From NCBI GenBank assembly GCA_014650415.1, contig BMUX01000026.1, positions 1,011 to 65,010 on the forward strand: 64,000 bases of DNA, read 5' to 3'. Source of the stretch: Streptomyces spiroverticillatus (GTDB lineage: Bacteria > Actinomycetota > Actinomycetes > Streptomycetales > Streptomycetaceae). A program made the translations under genes and the position numbers. Under the pieces are notes generated by a model that worked only from the letters and a program-made list of their open reading frames with translations, was not told the origin of the DNA and searched no databases. Below are positions 7,947-16,847 of the stretch, piece after piece. Position 1 is the first letter of the stretch; each line of letters starts with the position of its first letter.

Positions 7947-7970
7947 CGGGGGCTTCGTCTTCCGCCCCCG
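7947..7970 (-). terminator. weak hairpin after the ketosynthase operon
   Basis: CGGGGGC (7947-7953) and GCCCCCG (7964-7970) form a seven-pair stem with a ten-base loop, downstream of the minus-strand ketosynthase stop at 8102. It may separate the PigD/PigE-like operon from the VWD peptide locus. There is no T tract. Confidence 0.35.
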
Positions 7971-8101
7971 GTCCGGTGAGTGTTGCAGAGCGGTTCGCCG
8001 CTCGTCTTCTCCCAGGTTGCTGAGCCTTCGCGCTGCTGTCCGACAACCGTACGATCCGGGAATACCGCAGGTCAGGGGCGTGGTGACGGTTCGTCTGGGC
8101 G

Positions 8102-9343
8102 TCAGGGGCGGGCCGCTTCGAAGGCGAGGACGACGTTGTGGCCGCCGAAGGCGAACGACGAGGACAGTGCGGTCGTCAGCGGCAGGGCGCGCGGTTGCGG
8201 GCCCACCACGTCGAGGCCGCAGTCCGGGTCCACCGCGTTGAGGTTGACGGTCGGTGGGACGTGTCCGTGCAGCAGCGCCTGGACGCACACCACCGCTTCC
8301 ACCGCGCCGGCGGCGCCGAGGCTGTGGCCCGTCATCGACTTCGTCGCGGAGACGGGTGTGTGTGCGGCGTGGCTGCCGAGGGCCGAGCGGAGTGCCTTCG
8401 CCTCGGCGGCGTCGTTGTATCGCGTTCCTGTGCCGTGCGCGTTGATGTAGTCGACGTCGGCGGCGGACCATCCGGCGGAGCGCAGGGCCGCGCGGACCGC
8501 ACGGGCGGCGCCGGCGCCTTCGGGGTGCGGGCTGGTGACGTGGTGGGCGTCGGAGGAACGTCCGTAGCCGCTGAGTGTGGCGAGCACGGTGGCGCCGCGG
8601 GCCCGCGCGTGCTCCTGCGATTCCAGGACCAGCACTGCGGCGGCCTCGGCGAGGACGAAGCCGGCCCGGTCGGCGGAGAAGGGGCGACTGGCGTGCCGGG
8701 GTTCCTCGTTGAGGGTGCACAGCGCCCCGGTCCTGGCGAAGCCGCCGACGAGCAGCGGGGTGACGGGGGCCTCGGCGCCGCCGGCCAGGACGACGTCGGC
8801 CTCGCCGCCGACGATCATCTGGTGGGCCGTCACCAGGGCTTCGGCGCCGGAGGCGCAGGCCGAGACGACGGAGGTGCTGGGGCCGGTGATGTGGAAGGTG
8901 AGGGCGATGTGGGAGGCGGAGCCGTTGGCCATCGACATGACGACGGACCGTGCCCCGATCCGGGTGGGGCCGGAGGTCTCCAGCAGGCGGGCGTTCCTCT
9001 CCCAGCTGGCTGCGCCGCCGGCTCCCGTTCCCAGTACCACGCCGACGCGGTCCCGGTCCTCGTCCGCCAGGTCCAGTGCGGCGTCGTCGAGGGCGAGGCG
9101 GGCTGCGGCGAGCGCGAGGTGGGTGCACCGGTCGGTGGTCCGTTCCTCCCGTCGTCCGGGGGCCAGTTCTGCGGGGAGGTCGACCTCCCCCGCGATGCGC
9201 ACGGGGAGTCCGGTGGGGTCGAAGCGCGTGATCGGCCGGATTCCGCTGACGCCTTTGAGTTGTGCCTGCCAGAAGTCGTGTCCGCCGATGCCGATGGGGG
9301 TGACGGGTCCCAGTCCGGTGACGACCACCGTGCGGGCGGTCAT
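8102..9343 (-). CDS. FabF-like beta-ketoacyl-ACP synthase
   Basis: A 413-residue discrete condensing enzyme with the complete KAS II triad: C163 in SACASG, H303 in NAHGTGT and H340 in TGHSLGAAG. The length and GTGAGG loop are FabF-type rather than modular PKS. Its ATG overlaps the ACP stop by ATGA, and it is last in the operon with PigD- and PigE-like genes. The likely role is to elongate an acyl chain on the neighbouring ACP (S47), supplying the acyl-ACP that the PigE-like reductase turns into an aldehyde. Alone it lacks KR, DH and ER partners, so those steps would come from primary fatty acid synthesis or the product stays short. That division of labour is inferred. Confidence 0.9.
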   Translation of the reverse strand: MTARTVVVTGLGPVTPIGIGGHDFWQAQLKGVSGIRPITRFDPTGLPVRIAGEVDLPAELAPGRREERTTDRCTHLALAAARLALDDAALDLADEDRDRVGVVLGTGAGGAASWERNARLLETSGPTRIGARSVVMSMANGSASHIALTFHITGPSTSVVSACASGAEALVTAHQMIVGGEADVVLAGGAEAPVTPLLVGGFARTGALCTLNEEPRHASRPFSADRAGFVLAEAAAVLVLESQEHARARGATVLATLSGYGRSSDAHHVTSPHPEGAGAARAVRAALRSAGWSAADVDYINAHGTGTRYNDAAEAKALRSALGSHAAHTPVSATKSMTGHSLGAAGAVEAVVCVQALLHGHVPPTVNLNAVDPDCGLDVVGPQPRALPLTTALSSSFAFGGHNVVLAFEAARP

Positions 9344-9618
9344 TCCGTTTCCCCGGCTCCGTGCTCGACGAGGTAGGTGATGACGTCGCCGATGGTGTTC
9401 ATCGCGTGGGCGGTGTCGTCCTCGACGGGGGAGCCGGTCTCGGCCTCCATGATCGTGAGTAGTTCCACCATGTCGAGGGAGTCGAGGCCGAGGTCGTTCG
9501 TGAACCGGGCCTCGGGGACGATCTCTTCGGGGAGCAGGCCGAGTTTGTCCTCCAGCATGGCCGCCACCCGTACGAGTATCGCGTCGGCCGACGTGGTTCC
9601 TGTGGTCACAGTGATCAT
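9340..9618 (-). CDS. acyl carrier protein
   Basis: A 92-residue carrier protein with the phosphopantetheine site at S47 in GLDSLDMVEL and an acidic helix II (EAETGSPVEDD). It overlaps both neighbours by ATGA: upstream the PigE-like fusion, downstream the FabF-like ketosynthase. Such coupling implies equimolar production and a dedicated acyl supply rather than a role in fatty acid housekeeping. The acyl chain carried is unknown. Confidence 0.92.
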   Translation of the reverse strand: MITVTTGTTSADAILVRVAAMLEDKLGLLPEEIVPEARFTNDLGLDSLDMVELLTIMEAETGSPVEDDTAHAMNTIGDVITYLVEHGAGETE

Positions 9619-12143
9619 CCTTCGTGGGGGGTCGGGTGCCTTCGCGTGCCGATTCCGACGGCGTCCGCGTGGAGGGCGAATTCGTGGCAGACCTCGCCGA
9701 CCGCGGCGACGAACCTGTCCGCCTGTCCGGTGGTCAGCGAGAGGGGTGGCTGGATGCGCAGCACCCGGTTGTGGTTGGCGGTGAGGAAGGTGAGTATCCG
9801 GTGGTCCCGGGCGAGGCGGGCGGCGAAGCGCAGGCACAGCAGGTCGCCGAGTGAGGTTTCCAGTGCGGTGGCCGCTGAGCGGAACGCGGTACGGAGGTCG
9901 TCGGGCAGCCAGTCGACGAGGGTGTGCAGGTCGCCGGGGAGCCGGGTGAGGAGTTCGTCCGTCATGGCTGCGGAGGCGCCGGAGAAGTCGCCGTCGAATT
10001 CGATGGCGTTCATCAGGCCGATGCCGCGCACGTCACGGATGAAGGCGTACGGTTCGCACACCGCGCGCAGTGACGTCCGCAGGTGGGCGCCTGTGTCGCG
10101 GGCCCGTTCGGGCAGCTTCTCCGCCTGGAGGACGTCGAGTGTGGCGAGTGCCGCGGTCGCTGCGAAGTTTCCGCCGCCGAAGGTGGACGAGTGCAGGAGG
10201 GCGCGGTCGCTGCTGCCGTAGGCGGCGTCCCACAGTTCGGCGCGGACCAGGGTGGCGGCGACGGGCACCAGACCGCCGGAGAGCGATTTGGCCAGGCACA
10301 GCACGTCGGGCCGCAGGCCGTCGTGGTCGGCCGCGAACATGGCGCCGGTCCGCCCGAGGCCCGTCTGGATCTCGTCGAGGACGAAGACGGCTCCGGCCCG
10401 GGCGCACAGGCGTTGGGCCTCGCGCAGGTAGCCGGGCGGCGGCAGGACGACTCCGCCTTCGCCCTGTACCGGTTCGACGATGAAGGCGGCTGCCCCGTCG
10501 AGGGCGGCGGCGAGGGCTGCGGTGTCTCCGTAGGGCACTGCCACGACATCGGGCACCAGGGGTCCGAAGGGGGTGCGGTGCGTGTCGCGTCCGGTGACGG
10601 ACAGGGCTCCCAGTGTCTTGCCGTGGTAGCTGTTGTCGGCGTGCACCAGGCGGGTGCGGCCGGTGGCTGCACGGGCGACCTTGAGTGCGGCCTCGACCGC
10701 TTCCGTACCGGAGTTGCTGAAGAAGACGCGCTCCAGGCCGCCGGGGGAGATCGCGCTGAGCCGTTCGGCCAGTTCGGCCGTCTGGACCGGCAGGGAGATG
10801 TACTGGGCGAAGGTGGGTGCGCCCAGGTCCAGGAAGTCGCGGAGGCGGGCGACGACGTCGGGGTGGTTGTGCCCGAGGCCGAGGGCCCCGTACCCGGCGA
10901 CGAGATCCAGGTATTCGGTGCCGTCGGCGGTGGTGAGCACGCATCCTTGGGCGCGGGTGAACACCCGGTCCATGCCGTGGGCCGCGAACAGTTTCGCCAT
11001 CGGTGGGTTGATGTGCTCGCGGAAGCGGCGCCGGGTGTCGGCGGTGGTGTCCTGCGGCGGTGTCGCGCGGTGTGCGGGACGGTGGTGGACGCCCAGCCGG
11101 GAGAGGTCGTCCTCGGGCAGGGTGCGGCCGAAGGAGGCGAGCGGTGTGGTGCGGAAGCCGTGGCGGGCGGCGAGCGTGCCGATCCGCCGGACTGCGTCCA
11201 CGTCGAGGTCGCGGCCCAGGGACCAGCTCTCGGTGGTGCCCTCCAGGGCGAGCACGATGGTCTCGGCCAGGCAGCCGTTGAGCTGCTGGGTCGGTGCGGG
11301 CAGGTCGCCGTCGCCGAACACGACCCCGTCGACGGCGCTGACGAGGCCGCCGTCGACGACGGCCACGTCGCGGCGGAGCGGTGCTGACGGTGCGTCCTTC
11401 GGCAGGGCGACGTCCACGACCACCGAGCCGGGGTGCAGGCGGGCGGTGTCGATCACGCCTCCGGACGAGGATGCGGCGACGTACAGCCGGGGGCTCGCGT
11501 AGCACTGTGTGATGTCCTGGCACAGGGTGACCCGCTCGTGGTGGTCCGGCTCCAGGTGGGCGAGCAGGGCGGCGGCGGAGCGGCGGCTGGGGCGGGTGAC
11601 CAGTTCCAGCCGGAAGCCGTCGGCCAGCAGCAGTCGGCTGACGGCGAGTGCGATCGAGCCGGGGTGGCCGACGACCACGACGGGGGTGTCCTCGACGGGC
11701 AGGGCGATGAGGCGTGCGACGGTGCGCAGTTGTTCGTGGGCCGCATAGGCGGTCAGGGAGTTGCCGCTGGTCACGGGGATGTCGACCTGTTGCGCGGTCC
11801 ATATTCCGCGGTCGCCGACGATCGAGGTGGCGCCGCCCAGCCCGACGATGTCCGCGCCGGCCTCCCGCAGTGCCCGCACTTCGGCGACCACCGCTTCCCG
11901 TGCGGCGGTCGGGCGGCGCAGGAGCTGATCCGCGGTGTGGGCGAGGCTGCGGATCTCGCCCCGGCAGCGGCTGCCCGTGAGGGAGGTGACGGAACTGGGC
12001 ATCGGCAGCGGGACGGAGAGGCGGGTGCCGGGGGCCCGTACGGTGGCGCGATGGTCGTCGAGGAGGCGGCCGAGGAGGTCGAGGCCCCGTATCTGGTTGC
12101 GGTGGGCCGGACTGACGGCGTGGGCCAGGAAGCCGAACTTCAC
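9615..12143 (-). CDS. PigE-like fusion: acyl-thioester reductase plus class III aminotransferase
   Basis: An 842-residue two-domain enzyme. Residues 1-340 resemble acyl-ACP reductases that release fatty aldehydes: an opening KFGFLAHAVSP, a conserved GGATSIVGDRG segment and a nucleotide-binding stretch VVVVGHPGSIALAV. Residues 380-830 are a class III PLP aminotransferase with NSGTEAVEAALK, DEIQTGLGRTG and the Schiff-base lysine K619 in LAKSLSGG. The same two-domain order and length occur in PigE of prodigiosin biosynthesis, which reduces an acyl thioester and later transaminates the PigD product. The partner PigD-like gene lies 33 bases upstream. The expected outcome is an amino-ketone that cyclises to a pyrroline. 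The substrate chain is not predictable. Confidence 0.85.
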   Translation of the reverse strand: MKFGFLAHAVSPAHRNQIRGLDLLGRLLDDHRATVRAPGTRLSVPLPMPSSVTSLTGSRCRGEIRSLAHTADQLLRRPTAAREAVVAEVRALREAGADIVGLGGATSIVGDRGIWTAQQVDIPVTSGNSLTAYAAHEQLRTVARLIALPVEDTPVVVVGHPGSIALAVSRLLLADGFRLELVTRPSRRSAAALLAHLEPDHHERVTLCQDITQCYASPRLYVAASSSGGVIDTARLHPGSVVVDVALPKDAPSAPLRRDVAVVDGGLVSAVDGVVFGDGDLPAPTQQLNGCLAETIVLALEGTTESWSLGRDLDVDAVRRIGTLAARHGFRTTPLASFGRTLPEDDLSRLGVHHRPAHRATPPQDTTADTRRRFREHINPPMAKLFAAHGMDRVFTRAQGCVLTTADGTEYLDLVAGYGALGLGHNHPDVVARLRDFLDLGAPTFAQYISLPVQTAELAERLSAISPGGLERVFFSNSGTEAVEAALKVARAATGRTRLVHADNSYHGKTLGALSVTGRDTHRTPFGPLVPDVVAVPYGDTAALAAALDGAAAFIVEPVQGEGGVVLPPPGYLREAQRLCARAGAVFVLDEIQTGLGRTGAMFAADHDGLRPDVLCLAKSLSGGLVPVAATLVRAELWDAAYGSSDRALLHSSTFGGGNFAATAALATLDVLQAEKLPERARDTGAHLRTSLRAVCEPYAFIRDVRGIGLMNAIEFDGDFSGASAAMTDELLTRLPGDLHTLVDWLPDDLRTAFRSAATALETSLGDLLCLRFAARLARDHRILTFLTANHNRVLRIQPPLSLTTGQADRFVAAVGEVCHEFALHADAVGIGTRRHPTPHEG

Positions 12144-12176
12144 CGGAGCTCTCTTTCCGTGGTAACGGGGCGCGGG

Positions 12177-14726
12177 TCAGCGTGCGGTGCGGGTGCGGGC
12201 CGGTGCGACGGGCCGGCCGGCCATGTCGAAGGTGAGCTCGGGGAGCCGGTCGCGCTGCCAGCCGAGGGAGGTCAGCAGGCTCAGCCCGTCGCCCTCGTTG
12301 TTGTGTGCCATCGGTACGGAGTAGAGGTCGACGGTGGAGGGCCTGCGCAGCCGGTTCACGAGATCGCCCGTGTCCACGTCGAGGAGGTGGCGGTGGCTGA
12401 CGGTCAGCTCTCCGTAGGAGCGCTCCCACTCCGCGTCCAGCAGGTGCAGGACCTGTGTCTGGCGGCTCGCGCCGGTCGCCTGCCGGCCCTCCCGGTAGGT
12501 GCGGATCACCGAGTGCCCGCCGTCGATGAGCCGGAAGACGCTCAGGTTGCCCGGGATCCGGTGGCCGTTGACCGTCACCTCCTGCACCAGCGTCGGCAGG
12601 ATGTCGGGGACCAGGGCGGCGGCTCCGTCCCCGACGAAGGCGAGGACATTGTCGTCCCTGGTGAGAGCCACTGCGGGCACCGCCTGGAGGGCGTCTCCCA
12701 TCAGGGCGCGGCCGTACCAGCCGGAGAATCCCGGCCCGGTGCGCGGCAGGTTGCGGACGGCGGAGAGTCCGCCTCGGCCGACGTCGAAGATGCCGGTGTA
12801 CGTGTACCCGTGGGTGGTGACGAGCTCGTCGAGGACGGCACCGAGGCGGTGGTAGAAGTAGGTGGGGCTCATCGGTGTCAGCGGCAGGGTGTGCACGACG
12901 TCGGACACGCTGTCGGCGCTCTGGGCGAGGGCCTGTCGCCGTCGTGCCAGCAGTGGTTGTTTGACGTCGAGGCGTCGGTGCACCTCGCGCAGGAACTCCA
13001 GGGCGTCGCAGCACAGGCGGTGGTCGGCGAAGGGCGCGAGGTGCTGTGCTTCCCGGCTGATCTGCACGATGTTCAGGCTGCGGGCCAACGCCCTGGGCGA
13101 GAAGGGCGTCGCGGCCTGCGTGATTCTGCTCTTGAGGAAGAACAGGCACTGTTCTTCGCGTGGGCGGAGCCGGCCGGCCCGGTGCAGGAAGTCGTGGACG
13201 CGGTCGGAGTAGCCGTACATGCCGAGGGTGCCGAGGTATTCCGGTACGAGGTGTCCGTCGCGGTAGCGGGCGACGGTTCCCGGGCGGGTGAGCGAGTCGG
13301 CGAGGGCGATGCCGGCGCGGGCGGCGATGTCGTGGACGAGGCCGCGTTCCTCGGTGCCGAGGCTGCCGCACTGCCACAGGATGCGGTCGGGGCCGTTGTT
13401 GACGAGGTCCATGACGGGCCCCATCGTGTCCTCGCGCACGGTGAGCCGGGGCCGGGGTGCGGTGTGGCGGCCCGCCCCTCGGGCGGGCACCACGGCGAAG
13501 TGTGCGGGGCGCGCCCCGGCCGGGGTGCGGGCGGGGGGTGCCGTGAGCGTGCGCAGGATCTCGGGTGTGGCGAGCAGTACGACGGGGCCGAGTGCGGCCT
13601 CGTACGCCTCGAATGCCCTGCTGAGGTCCTCCGGCAGTCGGGCGGGATCGTCGAGGTGGAAGAACACAACTCCCTTGGCCCGCAGGACTTCCCTGCTGTC
13701 CTCCGCCCCGTGCACGGTGCCCTGGAAGGGGAACCACGTGCCGTCGGCCGAGTCGGCGCAGAGGATGAATCCCTGTGCGCGGGCGTCGCGGAGGTTGGCC
13801 AGGGTGCCGCGGAACTCGTCGACCATCCCGCTGGTCACCACGATCAAGAACGGTGCCTCGTCCAGTTGCCAGCGGGCCAGCGCACCGCAGGCCAGGCTGT
13901 GTTCGCTGGGGCCGCGCAGCACGGGGTTGCCGCGGCGGGCCGCGTGGTCCTCCAGGTCGCCGATCAGCCCGGCGACGACGGAGCCGGTGTAGTAGTGCAG
14001 GCCCCAGCGGTCTCCGGCCCTTGCGTCCAGGAACCGGGCCAGTGCGTCGCCGAGGAGTGTGGCGGTGCCCGGGGCCGGGCTCCGCAGCGCCGCGCCGTGG
14101 TAGCCGAGCTGGACGAAGTCGGTGAATCCGCAGACGACGTCGCCCGCGAGCACCCAGGCCCGGTCGGGCAGGTGCCGGTGGGTGAAGGGGTGCGCGAGGA
14201 GGGCGGGGCCCAGGGGGGCTTCGTCGTACACGAAGACGGTGTACGGCGTGAACTCCTGGCGTACGTGGGGGCCCAGGGCGGCGCGCAGTGTGTCGAGGCC
14301 CGTGGCGAGGACGCCGCCGTCGTCCGGCGGTGCCGTCACGCCGACGGATGCGGCGTCGATGAGGACCAAGGCCAGCACGTCGTCGCCGTCGCGGTGTTCG
14401 CCGCCCGTCAGCCGGCGCAGTGCGCCGGCGGCGGCGGCGAAGGAGGCGGCGGTGACCAGCCGGAGTTCGGCGTCGGGCAGGGCCCGGTCGAGGAATCGGC
14501 GGGAGCGGGCCACGGCGTGGTGGTAGGCGGGGGTGCCCGGTTCGCCGGAAGGGGGGAAGGGGCAGTCGGTGACGAGTTGGCGCCCGGGTGCGGGCTCGTC
14601 GTGGGCGCTGCTCAGGTCCGCGAGCGCCGTGGCGATCGTCCAGTGGAACGCGGCGCGCCCGCCGACCGCGACCACGAGCAGTCGGGGCCGTTTGTCTTCC
14701 GTACCGGCACTGGCCACAGCCACCAC
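12177..14726 (-). CDS. PigD-like thiamine diphosphate-dependent enzyme
   Basis: An 849-residue ThDP enzyme of unusual length. The C-terminal cofactor site has GDG at about 699-701 (VLAFVGDGAAALVP), a TYTGIFDVGRGG pyrimidine-side stretch precedes it, and a long N-terminal region is not shared with ordinary acetolactate synthases. PigD has this size and condenses pyruvate-derived acetaldehyde with an enal to give a 3-acetyl aldehyde; its partner is the PigE fusion, which is the next gene here. It heads the four-gene operon. A PigD-type acyloin or Stetter reaction is therefore the leading hypothesis. Which aldehyde is used, and whether pyruvate is the donor, remains open. Confidence 0.8.
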   Translation of the reverse strand: MVAVASAGTEDKRPRLLVVAVGGRAAFHWTIATALADLSSAHDEPAPGRQLVTDCPFPPSGEPGTPAYHHAVARSRRFLDRALPDAELRLVTAASFAAAAGALRRLTGGEHRDGDDVLALVLIDAASVGVTAPPDDGGVLATGLDTLRAALGPHVRQEFTPYTVFVYDEAPLGPALLAHPFTHRHLPDRAWVLAGDVVCGFTDFVQLGYHGAALRSPAPGTATLLGDALARFLDARAGDRWGLHYYTGSVVAGLIGDLEDHAARRGNPVLRGPSEHSLACGALARWQLDEAPFLIVVTSGMVDEFRGTLANLRDARAQGFILCADSADGTWFPFQGTVHGAEDSREVLRAKGVVFFHLDDPARLPEDLSRAFEAYEAALGPVVLLATPEILRTLTAPPARTPAGARPAHFAVVPARGAGRHTAPRPRLTVREDTMGPVMDLVNNGPDRILWQCGSLGTEERGLVHDIAARAGIALADSLTRPGTVARYRDGHLVPEYLGTLGMYGYSDRVHDFLHRAGRLRPREEQCLFFLKSRITQAATPFSPRALARSLNIVQISREAQHLAPFADHRLCCDALEFLREVHRRLDVKQPLLARRRQALAQSADSVSDVVHTLPLTPMSPTYFYHRLGAVLDELVTTHGYTYTGIFDVGRGGLSAVRNLPRTGPGFSGWYGRALMGDALQAVPAVALTRDDNVLAFVGDGAAALVPDILPTLVQEVTVNGHRIPGNLSVFRLIDGGHSVIRTYREGRQATGASRQTQVLHLLDAEWERSYGELTVSHRHLLDVDTGDLVNRLRRPSTVDLYSVPMAHNNEGDGLSLLTSLGWQRDRLPELTFDMAGRPVAPARTRTAR

Positions 14727-14834
14727 TCCCCCGTCGCACGCGCAGGAACTGCCATGTCAGCAGTGTGCGGCGAGTGCGCTGAAGAGGATCTGCATATTGT
14801 CTGGAGACCCGTTGCCCTTCGGGACCTGTGCTTC

Positions 14835-14864
14835 GGCGGTGCGGCCGGAGGCGGTGCGGCCGGA
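14835..14864. repeat. tandem 15-nt direct repeat
   Basis: GGCGGTGCGGCCGGA occurs twice head to tail in the 161-base gap between the PigD-like start and the TetR stop. No coding role or palindrome is apparent. It probably reflects slippage in GC-rich spacer DNA. Confidence 0.7.
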
Positions 14865-14887
14865 GGCGATGGGCGACCGGGGGCCGG

Positions 14888-15526
14888 TCAGTGGCCGTTG
14901 TCGGTCAGGTGCCGGTACAGGCCTTCGTAGGCCCAGTCCTCCCACTGGTCCTGCGTCCAGTTCCGTTCGGAGACCAGGAGGTGGTAGAGCTCCGGTCCCA
15001 GCAGGGCGTAGCAGATGTCGACCGCCCGCTCGTGCGTGAGCCCGTCGGGGAGCGGGCCCTTGTCGGTGAGGGCGTCGACGAACCGGCTCTGGAGGAAGCG
15101 CCGTCGGTTCTTGTTGGACTGCCACATGTCCTGTCCGTCGTCCTGGGTGACTGCGGCGTTGCGCAGGACTTCCAGGAGCGGTGCGGCGCTCTCGTTGAGC
15201 GTGCGGGTGCGGTGGGCCAGGTGCCGGAGTTGTTGCCGCACGTCCCCTGCGGCGAGCACCTCGTTCGTCCAGTCGTCCGTGTCCCGGCTACCCAGGGCGT
15301 CGTCGCAGGGCAGGTAGAGGTTGATCAGGTCCGTGAGCAGGCGCTGCTTGTTGCCGAAGGCGAAGTAGACCGTTTGTGCGGCGACACCGGCTTCCCGGGC
15401 GATCGACGCGATGGTGGTGGCCTCGTAGCCGTGTTCGGCGAACAGCGTCATGGCGGCGTCGAGGATGCGCTGACGCGTCAGCTGTGCGCGCGCCCTCCTG
15501 GCGTCCGGCACTTTCGGGGTCAGCAT
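14888..15526 (-). CDS. TetR family transcriptional regulator (paralogue 1)
   Basis: A 212-residue TetR-type repressor. The DNA-binding domain is at residues 15-65 (RQRILDAAMTLFAEHGYEATTIASIAREAGVAAQTVYFAFGNK is the helix-turn-helix span), followed by an all-helical ligand domain. It is clearly homologous along its whole length to the TetR at 52172-52804. It is divergent from an MFS exporter gene, and a TCTAGA-centred palindrome lies between them, the usual arrangement of an autoregulated repressor-exporter pair. It is also just upstream of the PigD/PigE-like operon, which it may control. The inducer is presumably a pathway product, by inference. Confidence 0.9.
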   Translation of the reverse strand: MLTPKVPDARRARAQLTRQRILDAAMTLFAEHGYEATTIASIAREAGVAAQTVYFAFGNKQRLLTDLINLYLPCDDALGSRDTDDWTNEVLAAGDVRQQLRHLAHRTRTLNESAAPLLEVLRNAAVTQDDGQDMWQSNKNRRRFLQSRFVDALTDKGPLPDGLTHERAVDICYALLGPELYHLLVSERNWTQDQWEDWAYEGLYRHLTDNGH

Positions 15527-15540
15527 CGCACCTCACTTGC

Positions 15541-15570
15541 TATAGTCAACGTCTAGAGTTGGCATATACT
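15541..15570. promoter_or_regulatory. divergent promoter with TCTAGA-centred operator
   Basis: Between the TetR start (15526) and the MFS GTG (15597), TATAGTCAAC and GTTGGCATATA form an imperfect inverted repeat centred on TCTAGA. TATACT at 15565-15570 could serve as the -10 of the MFS gene. The 16-base core AGTCAACGTCTAGAGT (15544-15559) recurs with two mismatches at 55258-55273. Confidence 0.6.
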
Positions 15571-15596
15571 CACATCGACGGACAAGGAGTGCAAGC

Positions 15597-16799
15597 GTGT
15601 CGGTCGAACCGCGTGACGCAGCCCCGTCGGCTCCCGTCGCCTCCGCACCGCGCTCCCTCCTCCCGCTCGTCACCGGCGGCATGGGGCTGTCCATGTTCGT
15701 GCTCTATGCGCTCGGTGCGCTGGGGCCCTTCCTCATCGAGGACTTATCGCTGTCGGGCTCGCAGCTGGGGCTGTTGACCGCCGTGACCTTCGGCACGGCC
15801 ACCGTGCTCTCGCTCTACGCCGGGCAGCTGACCGAACTGCTCGGCGCCCGCAGGGCGTTCACCCTGCTCCTGGTGCTCGTCGCCGCCGGGTTCACCGTGC
15901 TCGCCACCGCCGGTTCGTACGGGTTCCTGCTCGTCGGACTCGTCCTGGGCGGCGCCGCGCAGTCGCTCGCCAACCCCTCGACGAACAAGCTGATCGCCAC
16001 GCACCTACCCATCGAGCGCAAAGCGTTCGCCGTCGGCGTCAAGCAGTCGGGGGTGCCGCTCGCCGCTTTCGTCGCCGGGTTGACGCTGCCCACGCTGGCC
16101 GGGGCGTTGTCCTGGAGCACCGCGCTCGCCCTGATGGTGCCGGTGGCGCTGGCGGCGGCGGCCGGGGCCGCGATGCTGCCCCGGGACGACCTGGTCCGGT
16201 CGGCGAAGCTCCGACCGGCCCTGCCCGCGGCGCCCAACCTGCCCACCCGGTGGCTGACGGCCGTGTCACTGTGCGTCGGCTGCGGGCTCGCCGCCCTCAA
16301 CACCTATCTGCCGCTCTACGCGCACCAGCGGCTGTCCCTGGGCGAACGCGGCTCGGGTGCGCTGATCGCGGCCATCGGCGTGTCCGGCATCGCCAGCCGG
16401 CTCCTGTGGTCGCGGCTCAGCGACCGGCTCGACGTCACGCGGTCGCTGCTCATCCTGACCGCCGCCGCGGTGGTGTCCGCAGCACTCATCCCCGCCGCCA
16501 CCGCCGCGAGTTGGCTGGTGTGGGTCGGGGCGGTGGGCCTGGGGTGCTCGGCGGCGGCGGCCAACGCCGTCTCCATGGTGGCGGTGACCAAGGGAAAGGG
16601 GTTCGGCACCACGGGCCACGCGTCGGCGATGGTCTCCATGGGGTTCTTCGCGGGGTTCGTGGTGGGTCCGCTGGCCTTCGGCCTGCTGGTCGACGCGACC
16701 GACGGGTTCACGGGCGGCTGGGTCCTGGTGACGGCCGTGTTCGCTCTGGCCGGCCTGTGTTCCTGGTTCGGGCGCAGGGCCGTACGGGACAGCATGTAG
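15597..16799 (+). CDS. MFS transporter (putative self-resistance exporter)
   Basis: A 400-residue twelve-helix MFS protein whose mature core begins at about residue 20 (LLPLVTGGMGLSMFVLYALG). It has the GQLTELLGARRAF loop between helices 2 and 3. It starts at a GTG preceded by AAGGAG. Codon 50 is TTA (15744-15746), rare in Streptomyces and read only by the bldA tRNA, so its expression may be delayed to the antibiotic-producing phase. It is divergent from a TetR gene across an operator and convergent with the flavin reductase. The likely role is export of a cluster product, inferred from this arrangement. Confidence 0.88.
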   Translation: MSVEPRDAAPSAPVASAPRSLLPLVTGGMGLSMFVLYALGALGPFLIEDLSLSGSQLGLLTAVTFGTATVLSLYAGQLTELLGARRAFTLLLVLVAAGFTVLATAGSYGFLLVGLVLGGAAQSLANPSTNKLIATHLPIERKAFAVGVKQSGVPLAAFVAGLTLPTLAGALSWSTALALMVPVALAAAAGAAMLPRDDLVRSAKLRPALPAAPNLPTRWLTAVSLCVGCGLAALNTYLPLYAHQRLSLGERGSGALIAAIGVSGIASRLLWSRLSDRLDVTRSLLILTAAAVVSAALIPAATAASWLVWVGAVGLGCSAAAANAVSMVAVTKGKGFGTTGHASAMVSMGFFAGFVVGPLAFGLLVDATDGFTGGWVLVTAVFALAGLCSWFGRRAVRDSM

Positions 16800-16827
16800 C
16801 GGACCCGCCCCACCGGGACGGGTCCGC
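16799..16827. terminator. bidirectional terminator between MFS and flavin reductase
   Basis: GCGGACCCGCCC (16799-16810) pairs with GGGACGGGTCCGC (16815-16827), one bulged A, four-base loop. It sits in the 48-base gap between convergent genes and would end both transcripts. Confidence 0.7.
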
Positions 16828-16847
16828 CGTATGCCGCCCGCCGGGCG

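Noticed and set aside
7513..8241. A plus-strand frame with VPHLEFVPD repeats opposite the VWD peptide
   Set aside because: The repeats are the complement of the VWD units. No ribosome site or neighbouring plus-strand operon supports it; the minus frame has both.
10033..14739. A minus-strand open frame of over 1500 codons across the PigD/PigE-like genes
   Set aside because: It is Arg/Pro/Gly-rich low-complexity sequence, a shadow frame of the two real genes created by high GC; it has no domain or ribosome site.
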